From Eubacterium sp. (GTDB lineage Bacteria; Bacillota; Clostridia; Lachnospirales; Lachnospiraceae), in contig JABUSX010000249.1 in the NCBI GenBank assembly GCA_021442545.1, positions 1 through 18,993 of the forward strand: 18,993 nucleotides of DNA. The letters are read 5' to 3'. Made by a program: the position numbers and the translations under genes. The notes beneath the pieces were generated by a model. It was not told where the DNA came from and searched no databases. It was given only the letters and a program-made list of their open reading frames with translations. Below, piece by piece: positions 7,952 to 15,232 of this stretch (position 1 is its first letter; each line of letters begins with the position of its first letter).

Positions 7952-8068
7952 ATCGTATACTGCTTCCGCAGATACAACAACTCCCGGTGCCGTAACTGCA
8001 GCCGTCATGCAGCCGATCATCACCATCATTCCGATTGCCGCGATCCTGTTTTTCATTGTCTTCTTCAT
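7100..8068 (-). CDS. Secreted protein with three tandem YARHG domains
   Basis: Protein of 322 residues. A Sec leader (1 to about 36, ending near VVSAEA) is followed by three copies of a YARHG unit spaced exactly 97 residues apart, with the YARHG words at 74, 171 and 268. Each copy has PDSS-R-L-YEE, then YARHGYIFQ, then a Y-SWY-PT segment and a VYN...VEK...VR end. YARHG domains occur in extracellular and membrane proteins of Gram-positive bacteria; their function is not known, though peptidoglycan or surface association has been suggested. The start ATG at 8068 is preferred over an upstream TTG (8092) because the AAGGGG ribosome site lies between them. No membrane anchor or sorting signal is seen at the C-terminus, so the protein is probably released. 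Its leader closely resembles that of the next upstream gene (8379-9263). Confidence 0.9.
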   Translation of the reverse strand: MKKTMKNRIAAIGMMVMIGCMTAAVTAPGVVVSAEAVYDSTGLIFPDSSSRTLTYEEVNNYSADSLQMAINDIYARHGYIFQTNEILRHYLAYSWYVPTDNSMERVYNTLNNVEKANVELLTQVRDRKYAEQAQQNTAGMIIPDSSYRMLTYEELNKLSDADLQSAINEIYARHGYIFQSNDILRQYQNYSWYRPTNSSMESVYNTFNIVEKSNVELMNTVRNNKKTGTGMIDTTGLVFPDSSSRTLSYGEVSNLSDTALQMAINEIYARHGYIFQSDDILRYYQNYSWYVPTNSNMESVYNSFNSIEKANADLLMSVRNSR

Positions 8069-8094
8069 ATGCCTATTCACCCCTTTCCGCAAAT

Positions 8095-8109
8095 GTGCGT
8101 CTGACGCAC
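8095..8109. promoter_or_regulatory. 15-bp perfect palindrome upstream of the YARHG gene
   Basis: GTGCGTCTGACGCAC, seven-base arms around one central base. It lies just ahead of the ribosome binding site of the YARHG gene and could be an operator or a short 5' leader hairpin. No promoter with good -35 and -10 boxes was found nearby, so its position relative to the transcription start is unknown. Confidence 0.4.
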
Positions 8110-8230
8110 CCGGGATCTTTCGAAAAAGAACAGATGCGCCGCCTTGTGAGACTTTTCATGTTTATATTTTGAATCAAAACGCATGACTTTTCAATACGAT
8201 ACACGTATATGAAAGCAACTTTTAAGATTT

Positions 8231-8400
8231 CCCGCATCCGGGATACCGTTTTTATTCACATTCTCAAACATCCCGCAGCTGAGATCCTGTTTTTTAATCT
8301 GCATTCTCAGATATCCTGCAGCTGAAATTTCGTTTTTCAATCTGCATTTTCAAACATCCCACAGCTGAAATCCCGTTTTCAGATCACATTCTCAAACGCC
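8231..8400 (-). repeat. 43-bp tandem repeats overlapping the 3' end of the secreted-protein gene
   Basis: A unit with CATTCTCAAACATCCC, then GCAGCTGA and a T run, recurs with the word CATTYTCA at 8259, 8302, 8345 and 8387, that is every 42-43 bases. A partial older copy begins near 8231. The last copy lies within the final codons of the 8379-9263 gene, so the array looks like repeated duplication of that gene's 3' end into the gap. Each full unit carries CAGCTG. There are no unique spacers, so this is not a CRISPR array. It fills most of the gap between the two secreted-protein genes (8069-8378). Confidence 0.8.
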
Positions 8401-9263
8401 CCGCCTCCGTTGATACCTGTTAATTTTTCCAGCTGATACACAGCTTTATCGTAAGTCATGGACACATCCGGGACTGCATCCATTCCCAGTCCGGATCTGC
8501 TGCTGTGATTGCACATGACTATATTTTCCGCGTTGCTTTTCAGTTCCGACAATGCAGATGCATACTCCTCCTCTGTTATCACTTTGCCGCTGCCGTCACG
8601 GCATTCCTCCGTACGGGTCATTTCCCCGTCTGCTGTGCCTGCATTTTCTGTAATCATACAAAACAGATCCTCTTCAGAGAGTTTTCCGTCAAGACCCGTC
8701 CTGAAAGCACGGCAGTATTCTCTGCTTGTTTCACCGCCCTCGAAGGTCCACGCATATAATGCATTTTCTCCTTCTCTCTGAAAAAGACAGTACGACATCC
8801 CTGCCGCCGCCGCATAATCCCAGTCGTGCTCCAGCATCGGCACGAGTGATCCGTCAAAGGAAAACACCTTCAGTACGGTATGATCCTTTTCCGATGCCGA
8901 GGCGTAGATCAGTTCTTCAACTGCGTCACCGTCAACATCGACAAGCGTGATCGCGGACGGTTCCCCATCCTGATGCGCACCGGACATTTCCCCATCCCAC
9001 TGCCACGTATATGCCCGGATCGCCTGTTCATTATTTTTCAGTTCGGAAAGATATGCTGCATACGCAGCGTTCCGCCTTGCAGGAACGTTCATCTGTTCCT
9101 CTGCGCTCAGATCCTCCCAATTCCCTGTTTCAGGAACGCACGCAGAAAAAGGTTCCGCTTCCGCAGATGCAGATCCTGCAAAAGCAGTACCCGCAAAGGC
9201 CGTGAAGCCGGTCATAACCATCATTCCGAATACCGCGATACGTTTTATCATCATTTTCTTCAT
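8379..9263 (-). CDS. Secreted protein of unknown function with a calcium-loop-like motif
   Basis: Protein of 294 residues with a Sec leader (1 to about 35, ending near GSASAEAE). The mature part starts with a helical stretch (SAEEQMN...AAYLSELKNNEQAI), followed by VDVDGDAVEELIY, a DxDxDxxxE loop as seen in calcium-binding or FG-GAP-like repeats, then KVFSFDGSLVPM and a strand-rich region. The second half repeats a helix resembling the first (ALSELKSNAENI). I do not recognise a family beyond the secreted FG-GAP-like type common in Clostridia. The ATG at 9263 is chosen over a TTG at 9284 because GGAG lies between them at good spacing. The leader is strikingly like that of the YARHG protein. No enzyme motif is visible. 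Confidence 0.8.
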   Translation of the reverse strand: MKKMMIKRIAVFGMMVMTGFTAFAGTAFAGSASAEAEPFSACVPETGNWEDLSAEEQMNVPARRNAAYAAYLSELKNNEQAIRAYTWQWDGEMSGAHQDGEPSAITLVDVDGDAVEELIYASASEKDHTVLKVFSFDGSLVPMLEHDWDYAAAAGMSYCLFQREGENALYAWTFEGGETSREYCRAFRTGLDGKLSEEDLFCMITENAGTADGEMTRTEECRDGSGKVITEEEYASALSELKSNAENIVMCNHSSRSGLGMDAVPDVSMTYDKAVYQLEKLTGINGGGAFENVI

Positions 9264-9335
9264 CTTTCCGTTCTCCGTTTTCAATAATCTTTTTCACTGC
9301 ATCTCTGCATTTCTTATGTTCCGGTTGATGATTGA

Positions 9336-9341
9336 ATTATA
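9336..9341 (-). promoter_or_regulatory. Candidate -10 box for the secreted-protein gene
   Basis: TATAAT on the minus strand, about 72 bases before the ATG at 9263. No good -35 box lies at 16-18 bases, so this is only a candidate. The rest of 9264-9463 is AT-rich and holds no ORF. Confidence 0.35.
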
Positions 9342-9463
9342 GAATGCGCGTCTTTCAGATTTGTTCTCAGAATGTACAGAGATTCCGAAAATGAATAGGA
9401 AACTTTATTTCCAGACAAAGATTAAGCAGGAATTGAATTTTGAAAAGCTTCAATATGTGTAAA

Positions 9464-9480
9464 ACAAATTGTTAATTTGT
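9464..9480. promoter_or_regulatory. Inverted repeat next to the toxin-antitoxin promoter
   Basis: ACAAATT and AATTTGT with a three-base centre, perfect over seven bases per arm. It ends two bases before the -35 box of the toxin-antitoxin promoter. Type II antitoxins of the RelB/DinJ kind bind palindromes at their own promoter, so this is a plausible operator. A weaker symmetry (ACTCA...TGAG) overlaps the -10 box at 9508-9525. Confidence 0.5.
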
Positions 9481-9481
9481 A

Positions 9482-9510
9482 TTGACGTTGTGCATATGTC
9501 AGAATATACT
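9482..9510 (+). promoter_or_regulatory. Sigma-A type promoter for the dinJ-yafQ operon
   Basis: TTGACG (9482-9487), 17-base spacer, TATACT (9505-9510). The boxes lie about 72 bases ahead of the antitoxin ATG, correctly oriented. This is one of the two best promoter matches in the window. Confidence 0.8.
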
Positions 9511-9581
9511 CAATTCTATTATGAGAGTTTTTTCAACACACCTTCCAACATTCCGACTAATAACAGAAAGGACGGCATGAA

Positions 9582-9863
9582 ATGGCAAGCACAAACATAA
9601 ACATCCGCATTGACAGTAATATAAAAAAGGCTGCTGAAGACCTGTTCAGCGATCTTGGATTAAACATGACCTCCGCTATTACCATGTTTCTGAAAAGTGC
9701 CATTAACTGCAACGGCATCCCCTTTGAAATTAAACGCCCCGCCATGAAAGAAGAAACGATCGCAGCTCTTGCAGAATATGAAGAAATGAAAAAACACCCT
9801 GAAAACTATAAACACTATAGTTCTTTTGATGATCTTCTTGATGAGGTGACTGCAGATGCTTGA
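9582..9863 (+). CDS. dinJ: RelB/DinJ family antitoxin
   Basis: Small protein of 93 residues with the family's N-terminal ribbon-helix-helix: NINIRIDSNIKKAAEDLF, LGLNMTSAITMFLKSAI and GIPFEI. The N-terminal part dimerises and binds operator DNA. The acidic C-terminal stretch (MKKHPENYKHYSSFDDLLDE) is expected to wrap and inhibit the toxin. AGAAAGGA precedes the ATG at 9582. The stop overlaps the toxin start by eight bases, the usual coupling for these pairs. The operon is AT-richer than its neighbours, consistent with horizontal acquisition. The family is firm; the label dinJ rather than relB follows from the YafQ-type toxin beside it. Confidence 0.93.
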   Translation: MASTNINIRIDSNIKKAAEDLFSDLGLNMTSAITMFLKSAINCNGIPFEIKRPAMKEETIAALAEYEEMKKHPENYKHYSSFDDLLDEVTADA

Positions 9864-10128
9864 CATCATTGCCTCGAATCAATTCAGAAAAGATTTGAAA
9901 CTTGCCGGAAAACGAGGCAAAGACCTCGGAGAACTCCGCAGAGTTGTCAATCAACTTGCTTCCTGCCAGCCACTTGCAGAAAAATATCATGATCATCATT
10001 TGTCCGGAAACTATTCCGGTTTCAGAGAATGTCATATAGAGCCTGACTGGCTCCTGATTTATCGAATAGACGGGAATGACCTGGAATTGTTTTTACTTCG
10101 AACCGGGTCGCATTCAGATTTGTTTTAA
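9856..10128 (+). CDS. yafQ: YafQ family mRNA-interferase toxin
   Basis: RelE/ParE-fold toxin of 90 residues, full length for the family. YafQ cleaves mRNA in the ribosome A site. Key residues of E. coli YafQ are matched: H47 (for His50) in HDHHL, H60 and D64 (for His63 and Asp67) in ECHIEPDWLLIY, and H86 (for His87) in TGSHSDLF. The active site therefore looks intact and the toxin functional. It overlaps the antitoxin gene by eight bases and shares its promoter. A weak hairpin lies just past the stop (TATTCCG 10134-10140 and CGGAATA 10151-10157) but lacks a T run. Confidence 0.93.
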   Translation: MLDIIASNQFRKDLKLAGKRGKDLGELRRVVNQLASCQPLAEKYHDHHLSGNYSGFRECHIEPDWLLIYRIDGNDLELFLLRTGSHSDLF

Positions 10129-10220
10129 CCTCGTATTCCGAAAAAACGGCCGGAATATCTTCTGGTTATCTAAAACATATAACTACTACAATCCCGGTGC
10201 TGACAGCAAATACTTTTTTC

Positions 10221-10264
10221 AAAAAACATAGGCCGGCTCCCGGATTTTCATCCTTGAGCCGGCC
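10221..10264 (-). terminator. Rho-independent terminator of the ABC exporter operon
   Basis: Stem GGCCGGCTC (10231-10239) with GAGCCGGCC (10256-10264), 16-base loop, followed on the minus strand by TATGTTTTTT (10230-10221). It lies 33 bases past the permease stop. With the yafQ stop at 10128 it separates two convergent transcripts. Confidence 0.85.
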
Positions 10265-10297
10265 CATGTTCATTTCTCTCTGCCGTTATTTCGATTT

Positions 10298-11920
10298 TCA
10301 GAACTGTTCTGCTGCCTTCACGGCTTTCTTCCAGAAAATGAAAGAGACCAGGAACAACACAAGTATCACAATGATCTGTACGATCTGCATAAAGGCGGGT
10401 CCTCTTGCTGCCGTAAGGACGAAGCTTCCTATCATCAGGGCAAAAGCGAGGATCAGGTTCGGGAACAGGTACAGTGTCAAGGCTGCTCCCTGCTTCACGA
10501 CCTCGACCTCATTCTGCCAGTTCAGCTTTCTGTGCTTCATACCGGTCAAAAGACCGAAGCAGGTGGAAAAGAACGATAAGGCTATGATCACGCCGATATT
10601 CAGCAGCGTCCCGATCACGCCGGCACCGGACATAATGCTCACTACCGCTGTGGCAAAGATACCTGTCGGCAGCATCAGGGCGAGATTAAACATTGCTTTT
10701 CCCTTGCAGTCGTCTTTCGGGGCGATCGGCAGGCTCTTTATGATCCAGTAATTTTTCCCTTCAATAGAAGGGGATATGCACGTCGTAGCGACCATCCCGA
10801 GGAAGAAATACAGAGCAAAGGGAATAGCCGGGTACACCATCTGCATCGTAACCGGTGCGCCATGGAGAAAGATCGACAGCAATGTGTCCGGTCCTACGAT
10901 CAGTGCGGCGATGCCGATAATAACGGTCAGGATCTCGCCAAGAAATGCATTGACCATATATGTTGTGGAACCGGTCATCCGTTTCCACTCCTTCATGGCG
11001 ATCGCAGCAGGAATGCTGCGCAGACTGAAATCAACGGATTTCTTTTCTTTTTTAACGGTTCCCTCTGACAGACGGGAATTGATCTTCCGGTAAAATTTGC
11101 TGACGATCAGGAAGAAAAGTTCGTACAGGATCACCGGAACGACGATCATAAGAATAAAACTCAGAATATCCTGCTCTGTCACGGCACGGGCAAACCACTT
11201 TGCTCCCGGAAGAAAATCTGCAATCATATCGACGATCCCGGACACCCCTGTCATCAGTCCCGTAACGCCGACCTTTTCCACGTAATTGCTGAGGAAAAAA
11301 CCGGAGAACGATATCGGGATAACAACGATGAGCGCGACGATCGTTCCCACCATGGTCATGGACTTATTTTTGGATCTTGCCCCGATCATGGTGACGATCA
11401 TGCTTATGGCCGACGCTATGAGCATGGGGATGATCGGCAGGAAGGGCATCATGACGATCCACATGACTGCTTTTCCCACGGTCAGGTTTCCTGACAGACC
11501 GTATCCTACCAGCATTGCAATCGGCAGCGCCGTCGTCCAGATCACGCTGTTGCAGTACATATACAGGAATTTCGAACTGACCACCTGCTTGATTTCAAAG
11601 GGCATGGAGACCAGCATATTGTAGTCACGGGACCCGAACAGATATCCGCCCGATTTCAGAAGCGTCAGGAAAAAGCTTACCGTGAAGATGACCACACCCG
11701 TCATTGCCGGCAGTTTTTCTCCCATTCCCGCCTGACCGAGGCCGAATGCATAGGCAATGAGGAGCCCGGCCAGTACGACCCCCAGGATCACTTCACCGAC
11801 TATGCCGCCTATCATTCTTCTCTTCGTCTTCCTGTCATCTGAATACTTCAGAATATTTAACCGGCTCGAGGCACGAAGCATCGTCCTGAGCAGCAAAAAA
11901 GTATTGTCTTTAGTTTTCAT
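10298..11920 (-). CDS. ABC exporter permease, about 12 membrane helices
   Basis: Integral membrane protein of 540 residues. A basic N-terminus is followed by many hydrophobic helices split into two groups of about six by a cytosolic loop near residues 280-320 (KINSRLSEG...KKEKKSVDF). This is the two-lobe layout of large ABC-2 type permeases found in Firmicutes exporters. The ATG at 11920 follows GGAGG and overlaps the ATPase gene by 11 bases, so the two subunits are translationally coupled. No substrate signature is visible; bacteriocin, lipid or antimicrobial export are all possible. A terminator lies directly downstream. The family call is good, the substrate unknown. Confidence 0.85.
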   Translation of the reverse strand: MKTKDNTFLLLRTMLRASSRLNILKYSDDRKTKRRMIGGIVGEVILGVVLAGLLIAYAFGLGQAGMGEKLPAMTGVVIFTVSFFLTLLKSGGYLFGSRDYNMLVSMPFEIKQVVSSKFLYMYCNSVIWTTALPIAMLVGYGLSGNLTVGKAVMWIVMMPFLPIIPMLIASAISMIVTMIGARSKNKSMTMVGTIVALIVVIPISFSGFFLSNYVEKVGVTGLMTGVSGIVDMIADFLPGAKWFARAVTEQDILSFILMIVVPVILYELFFLIVSKFYRKINSRLSEGTVKKEKKSVDFSLRSIPAAIAMKEWKRMTGSTTYMVNAFLGEILTVIIGIAALIVGPDTLLSIFLHGAPVTMQMVYPAIPFALYFFLGMVATTCISPSIEGKNYWIIKSLPIAPKDDCKGKAMFNLALMLPTGIFATAVVSIMSGAGVIGTLLNIGVIIALSFFSTCFGLLTGMKHRKLNWQNEVEVVKQGAALTLYLFPNLILAFALMIGSFVLTAARGPAFMQIVQIIVILVLFLVSFIFWKKAVKAAEQF

Positions 11921-12635
11921 GATCCGTGACCTCCAGGAAGACTTCTTCCAGTGACTTGTCTCCTATGAGTTCTTCCATGTTTCCTTCCGCAATAATCCTG
12001 CCGCCCTTGATGATCGCGATCTTATTGCACAGTTTCTGTGCAACATCAAGGACATGCGTCGAGAAGAAGACCGCTGCCCCTTCTTCGCATGCGGTGTGCA
12101 TAATATTCTTCAGCGTGAATGCAGCCTTAGGATCCAGGCCGACAAAGGGCTCGTCCAGAACAAGGAGCTTCGGTTTATGGATCAGTGCACCTATAAGTGC
12201 CACCTTCTGCTTCATTCCGTGGGAATAGGCGGAGATCAGATCCCCGAGCGCATCCGCTATCTCAAACTGCTTCGCGTAGCGGTCGATCCGTTCCTTCCTG
12301 TCTTCGGCGGAAACCCGGAAGGCGTCCGCAACAAAGTTCAGATACTGGATCCCCGTCAGATTTTCATACAGATCCGGATTATCCGGGATGTACGCGGTGA
12401 CCTGCTTGCATTCCATCGGTTCCGTCTTCACGGAATGTCCGTTTATATAAATCTCTCCTTCGTCAAAATCCAGCACGCCTACGACCGCCTTGATCGTTGT
12501 ACTCTTTCCTGCCCCGTTGTGTCCGATAAAAGCATAAAGATCCCCTGCTTCCACCGTAAGACTCACGTGATCACAGGCTTTGTTTTTTCCGCCGTAGGTC
12601 TTGCTGTAATCTTTGATCTCAAGCATTTTGCTCAT
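11910..12635 (-). CDS. ABC transporter ATP-binding protein
   Basis: ATPase subunit of 241 residues. Walker A is GHNGAGKST, Walker B is LLVLDEPFVGLDP, and the H-loop is FFSTHV. The signature is YSHGMKQ in place of LSGGQ, and the Q-loop position reads AYIPDNP without a glutamine; both are common in ABC-2 type exporter ATPases. The C-terminal strand (GGRIIAEGNMEELIGDKSLEEVFLEVT) is typical of these proteins. The start ATG at 12635 is set by AGGAGG nine bases upstream; the longer TTG frame from 12659 contains that site and is rejected. It powers the permease encoded immediately downstream. The family is certain; the transported substance is not known. Confidence 0.95.
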   Translation of the reverse strand: MSKMLEIKDYSKTYGGKNKACDHVSLTVEAGDLYAFIGHNGAGKSTTIKAVVGVLDFDEGEIYINGHSVKTEPMECKQVTAYIPDNPDLYENLTGIQYLNFVADAFRVSAEDRKERIDRYAKQFEIADALGDLISAYSHGMKQKVALIGALIHKPKLLVLDEPFVGLDPKAAFTLKNIMHTACEEGAAVFFSTHVLDVAQKLCNKIAIIKGGRIIAEGNMEELIGDKSLEEVFLEVTDHEN

Positions 12636-12731
12636 GATTCCGTTCCTCCTTTGTGTCAAAATTTTTCTGTATATGATTCCGTTTGGTTTCCGGAAATTTT
12701 ACGGCAGGTAAATGTATATCCTTCCGAAAAA

Positions 12732-12930
12732 TTACTGCTCTTCGGAAAATGAAGTTTCCTGTGAACTGAAAAGCGGCGTGAAGAGATACCTGTCTCCGGT
12801 ATCAGGCAGAAGCACCACGATCCTTCACGCTTCCTTTCATACTCCTCTTCATTGTATGAAATGCTGCTTACATTTGCAATCCTGTGCCGGCAGCTTTCTG
12901 CGGCGGAAGTTTAAACCGCAGCACCGGAGT
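12732..12930 (-). pseudogene. Relic of the 3' end of a cysteine synthase gene (CysK/CysM family)
   Basis: On the minus strand, 12821-12732 reads IVVLLPDTGDRYLFTPLF followed by eleven residues and TAA. The first part closely matches the conserved C-terminal end of O-acetylserine sulfhydrylases (VVLLPDTGERYLS). A TGA stands two codons before it in frame. Further upstream, in another frame, SGAAV (12928-12914) matches the preceding SSGAAV motif of the same enzyme, followed at once by a stop. The rest of the gene is missing. So this is a decayed tail of a cysK-like gene. No function is expected from it. Confidence 0.7.
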
Positions 12931-13005
12931 TTTCAGATATATCATCTAAACAGGATTATCATCGTCCGGATTTATATTGATATCTTCCCCTTTTTCTCTT
13001 TTATA

Positions 13006-13014
13006 TGTTACAAT
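13006..13014 (+). promoter_or_regulatory. Candidate extended -10 promoter for the alkylsulfatase gene
   Basis: TGTTACAAT matches the extended -10 pattern TGnTATAAT with one change. No -35 box is evident at 17 bases. It would give a 5' leader of about 130 bases containing the CATCCGGCAA repeats. Confidence 0.4.
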
Positions 13015-13063
13015 CTATCTCATCAAAAGCGAATTTTTCATTTCATAGAGAACAGAATAGTGA

Positions 13064-13123
13064 CATCCGGCAACAATGACATTTTTTGTTTTGATCGTAG
13101 TGTAAAGTATCAGCATCCGGCAA
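13064..13123 (+). repeat. Direct repeat in the leader of the alkylsulfatase gene
   Basis: CATCCGGCAA occurs at 13064-13073 and 13114-13123, 50 bases apart. Each copy is followed by a T-rich stretch and TTTTGATC or TTTTTGATC, so about 30 bases are related. It may be a duplicated binding site for a regulator or a decayed tandem duplication. Confidence 0.5.
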
Positions 13124-13149
13124 TAGTTTTTGATCATTAAGGAGGAACT

Positions 13150-15150
13150 ATGATGAAAAAATTAATTTGCGGTGTTCTGGCAGCTGTACTGACTGCGGGA
13201 TTATTCGCAGGGTATGGGAAAGCATATTGCAGCGAGAATGAAGTCTTAACGGATAACTCGAAAAAGCCTGCCACGGAAATCACCGCTGACCTGAATTCCG
13301 GCTGGTACAATCTCCTGGATTTTAATGACAAAAAAGAATTCGACAATGCCACCCGCGGACTTCTTGCCACGACGGAAAAGCTGGAAATCACGAACGCTGA
13401 CGGTGAAGTGATCTGGAGCGTTGACCCGTCCGTTTTTGAGGGCGAAGCTCCCGACACGGCAAACCCCAGCCTCTGGCGGGATTCGCAGCTCAACGCTTAC
13501 AACGGACTCTTTGAGGTGTGCGACGGCATTTACCAGGTGCGTGGATATGACATGGCGAACCTGACCCTCATCCGCTCCGATCATGGCTACATCGTATATG
13601 ACTGCACGATGTGCAGCGAAACCGCGCAGGCAGGTCTTGCACTTGCCGAACAGGAACTGGGAGACATTAAGATTACAGCCGTGATCATCAGTCATCCCCA
13701 TGTTGACCACTACGGCGGTGTGGGCGGCCTCATTTCAAAAGATGATGTGGGCGATCCGTCCATGAGCGTTGACGAACAGATCGCGGCAGGTAAAGTTCCC
13801 ATCATTGTCCCTGCCGGATTTGCCGAAGCCGCCATTGCGGAAAATGTGTATGCCGGACACAGCATGGGAAGGCGGGCACAGTACCAGTACGGTGTGATGC
13901 TGGAAGACGGCGGAGAGGGCGCTCTTGCCATGGGGATCGGTATGGGGCAGTCCACAGGTCTGGTCACGTATTACGCCCCAACCTATGAAGTCACTTCCGA
14001 CGAAACGCTTGTGATCGATGGTGTGGAAACGGAATTCATGCTCACGCCGGAAACGGAAGCTCCCGCTGAGATGAACAGTTATTTTCCGCAGTACAAGGCA
14101 CTTTGGATGGCAGAGAACTGCACGGGAACCCTGCACAATCTGTATACTCTGCGCGGCGCACAGGTACGGGACGGTCTTGCATGGTCAAACTTCATCGTGG
14201 AAGCCTGCCGGAGATACAGCGACAAAACAGATGTGACCTTTTCCTCGCACAACTGGCCGCACTGGAATCCGGAAATAGAAGATTTCCTGCTGAATACAGC
14301 CGCCATCTATAAATTTATCCACGACCAGTCTCTCCATTATATCAATCAGGGCTATACGGAAAACGAGATCGCTGCCATGATTACGCTGCCCGATGATCTG
14401 GAAAAGGTGTGGTACACAAGACAGTATTACGGCACCGTCAAACACGATGCAAAGGCTGTCTACCAGCGCTATATGGGATGGTACGATGCCAATCCTGTTG
14501 ACCTTGATCCTCTTCCGGAGGCAGAAAGCGCCGGAAAACTGATGGAGTACCTGGGGCTTGACAGCCCGGAAGCCGTCATTGAAAAAGCGAAAGAGGACTT
14601 TGAAAAAGGCGAATATCAATGGGTAGCTCAGATCATGAAGGAAGTTGTTTATGCCGACCCTGAAAATCAGGATGCACGAAACCTCTGTGCCGATGCCCTG
14701 GAGCAGCTTGGTTATCAGACAGAATCCGGCACATGGAGAAACGCTTATCTGACCGGTGCGTATGAGCTGCGAAACGGCAACAGTGCCGCCGCACTGGCAG
14801 GCGGCATGATGGATACCATTTCCGAATGGACCGTGCGTATGATGTTTGACAATGCGGCCGTCTCCGCCGATGCGGACAAAGCGCAGCACGATGACGTGGA
14901 ATTTAATCTTACCGTGACCGATCTGAACGAAGATTACCATGTACGGAGAGTGGACGGCGTTCTGCTGCTCTTTGACGGACATCGTGCGAATGCAGAAACC
15001 ACGGTTTCCACCACGAAAAACGGTCTGGCACAGGCCCTTCTTATGCAGAAATACGATGATCTTGAAATTGACGGCGACCAGACCGTTATGGAACGCCTGC
15101 TTGCTTACAACGTGACATTCCCGGGTGATTTCAACATTATTGAACCATAA
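13150..15150 (+). CDS. Exported SdsA1-type alkylsulfatase (metallo-beta-lactamase fold)
   Basis: Protein of 666 residues, close to the 658 of Pseudomonas SdsA1. A Sec leader (1 to about 26) has no lipobox. The metallo-beta-lactamase domain carries HPHVDH (H182, H184, D186, H187), with E303 in TEAPAE, E322 in MAEN and H367 in SSHNW. These fit the SdsA1 ligands H169, H171, D173, H174, E280, E299 and H344, and the 19- and 45-residue spacings are kept. A dimerisation domain (about 390-535, GWYDANPVDLDPLP) and an SCP2-like lipid-binding domain (about 540-666) follow. The family hydrolyses alkyl sulfate esters to alcohol and sulfate; the physiological substrate here is unknown. AGGAGG lies four bases before the ATG at 13150 and seven before a second ATG at 13153, so the true start may be 13153. 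Confidence 0.93.
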   Translation: MMKKLICGVLAAVLTAGLFAGYGKAYCSENEVLTDNSKKPATEITADLNSGWYNLLDFNDKKEFDNATRGLLATTEKLEITNADGEVIWSVDPSVFEGEAPDTANPSLWRDSQLNAYNGLFEVCDGIYQVRGYDMANLTLIRSDHGYIVYDCTMCSETAQAGLALAEQELGDIKITAVIISHPHVDHYGGVGGLISKDDVGDPSMSVDEQIAAGKVPIIVPAGFAEAAIAENVYAGHSMGRRAQYQYGVMLEDGGEGALAMGIGMGQSTGLVTYYAPTYEVTSDETLVIDGVETEFMLTPETEAPAEMNSYFPQYKALWMAENCTGTLHNLYTLRGAQVRDGLAWSNFIVEACRRYSDKTDVTFSSHNWPHWNPEIEDFLLNTAAIYKFIHDQSLHYINQGYTENEIAAMITLPDDLEKVWYTRQYYGTVKHDAKAVYQRYMGWYDANPVDLDPLPEAESAGKLMEYLGLDSPEAVIEKAKEDFEKGEYQWVAQIMKEVVYADPENQDARNLCADALEQLGYQTESGTWRNAYLTGAYELRNGNSAAALAGGMMDTISEWTVRMMFDNAAVSADADKAQHDDVEFNLTVTDLNEDYHVRRVDGVLLLFDGHRANAETTVSTTKNGLAQALLMQKYDDLEIDGDQTVMERLLAYNVTFPGDFNIIEP

Positions 15151-15232
15151 AGGCAGGTAAATACGCATCCGAAGCCATCGGCTCTGCTTTAACCCGAATA
15201 AAGAAAAAACAGAACAGCTTTCCCGGACACAG

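Noticed and set aside
8231..8400. CRISPR array
   Set aside because: The units are contiguous and similar over their full 43 bases, with no unique spacers and no cas genes nearby.
10134..10157. Terminator behind yafQ
   Set aside because: Seven-base arms with a ten-base loop and no T run; too weak to call.
12712..13140. 142-codon plus-strand frame in the gap before the alkylsulfatase
   Set aside because: No ribosome site or domain; the part over 12732-12930 is antisense to the cysteine synthase relic.
13150..13240. Lipoprotein signal on the alkylsulfatase
   Set aside because: The leader reads LFAGYGKAYC; the cysteine is not in a lipobox (L-A/S-G/A-C), so simple secretion is more likely.
14185..15168. 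327-codon minus-strand frame over the alkylsulfatase
   Set aside because: It is the antisense shadow of the alkylsulfatase gene, whose metal ligands and leader are clear.
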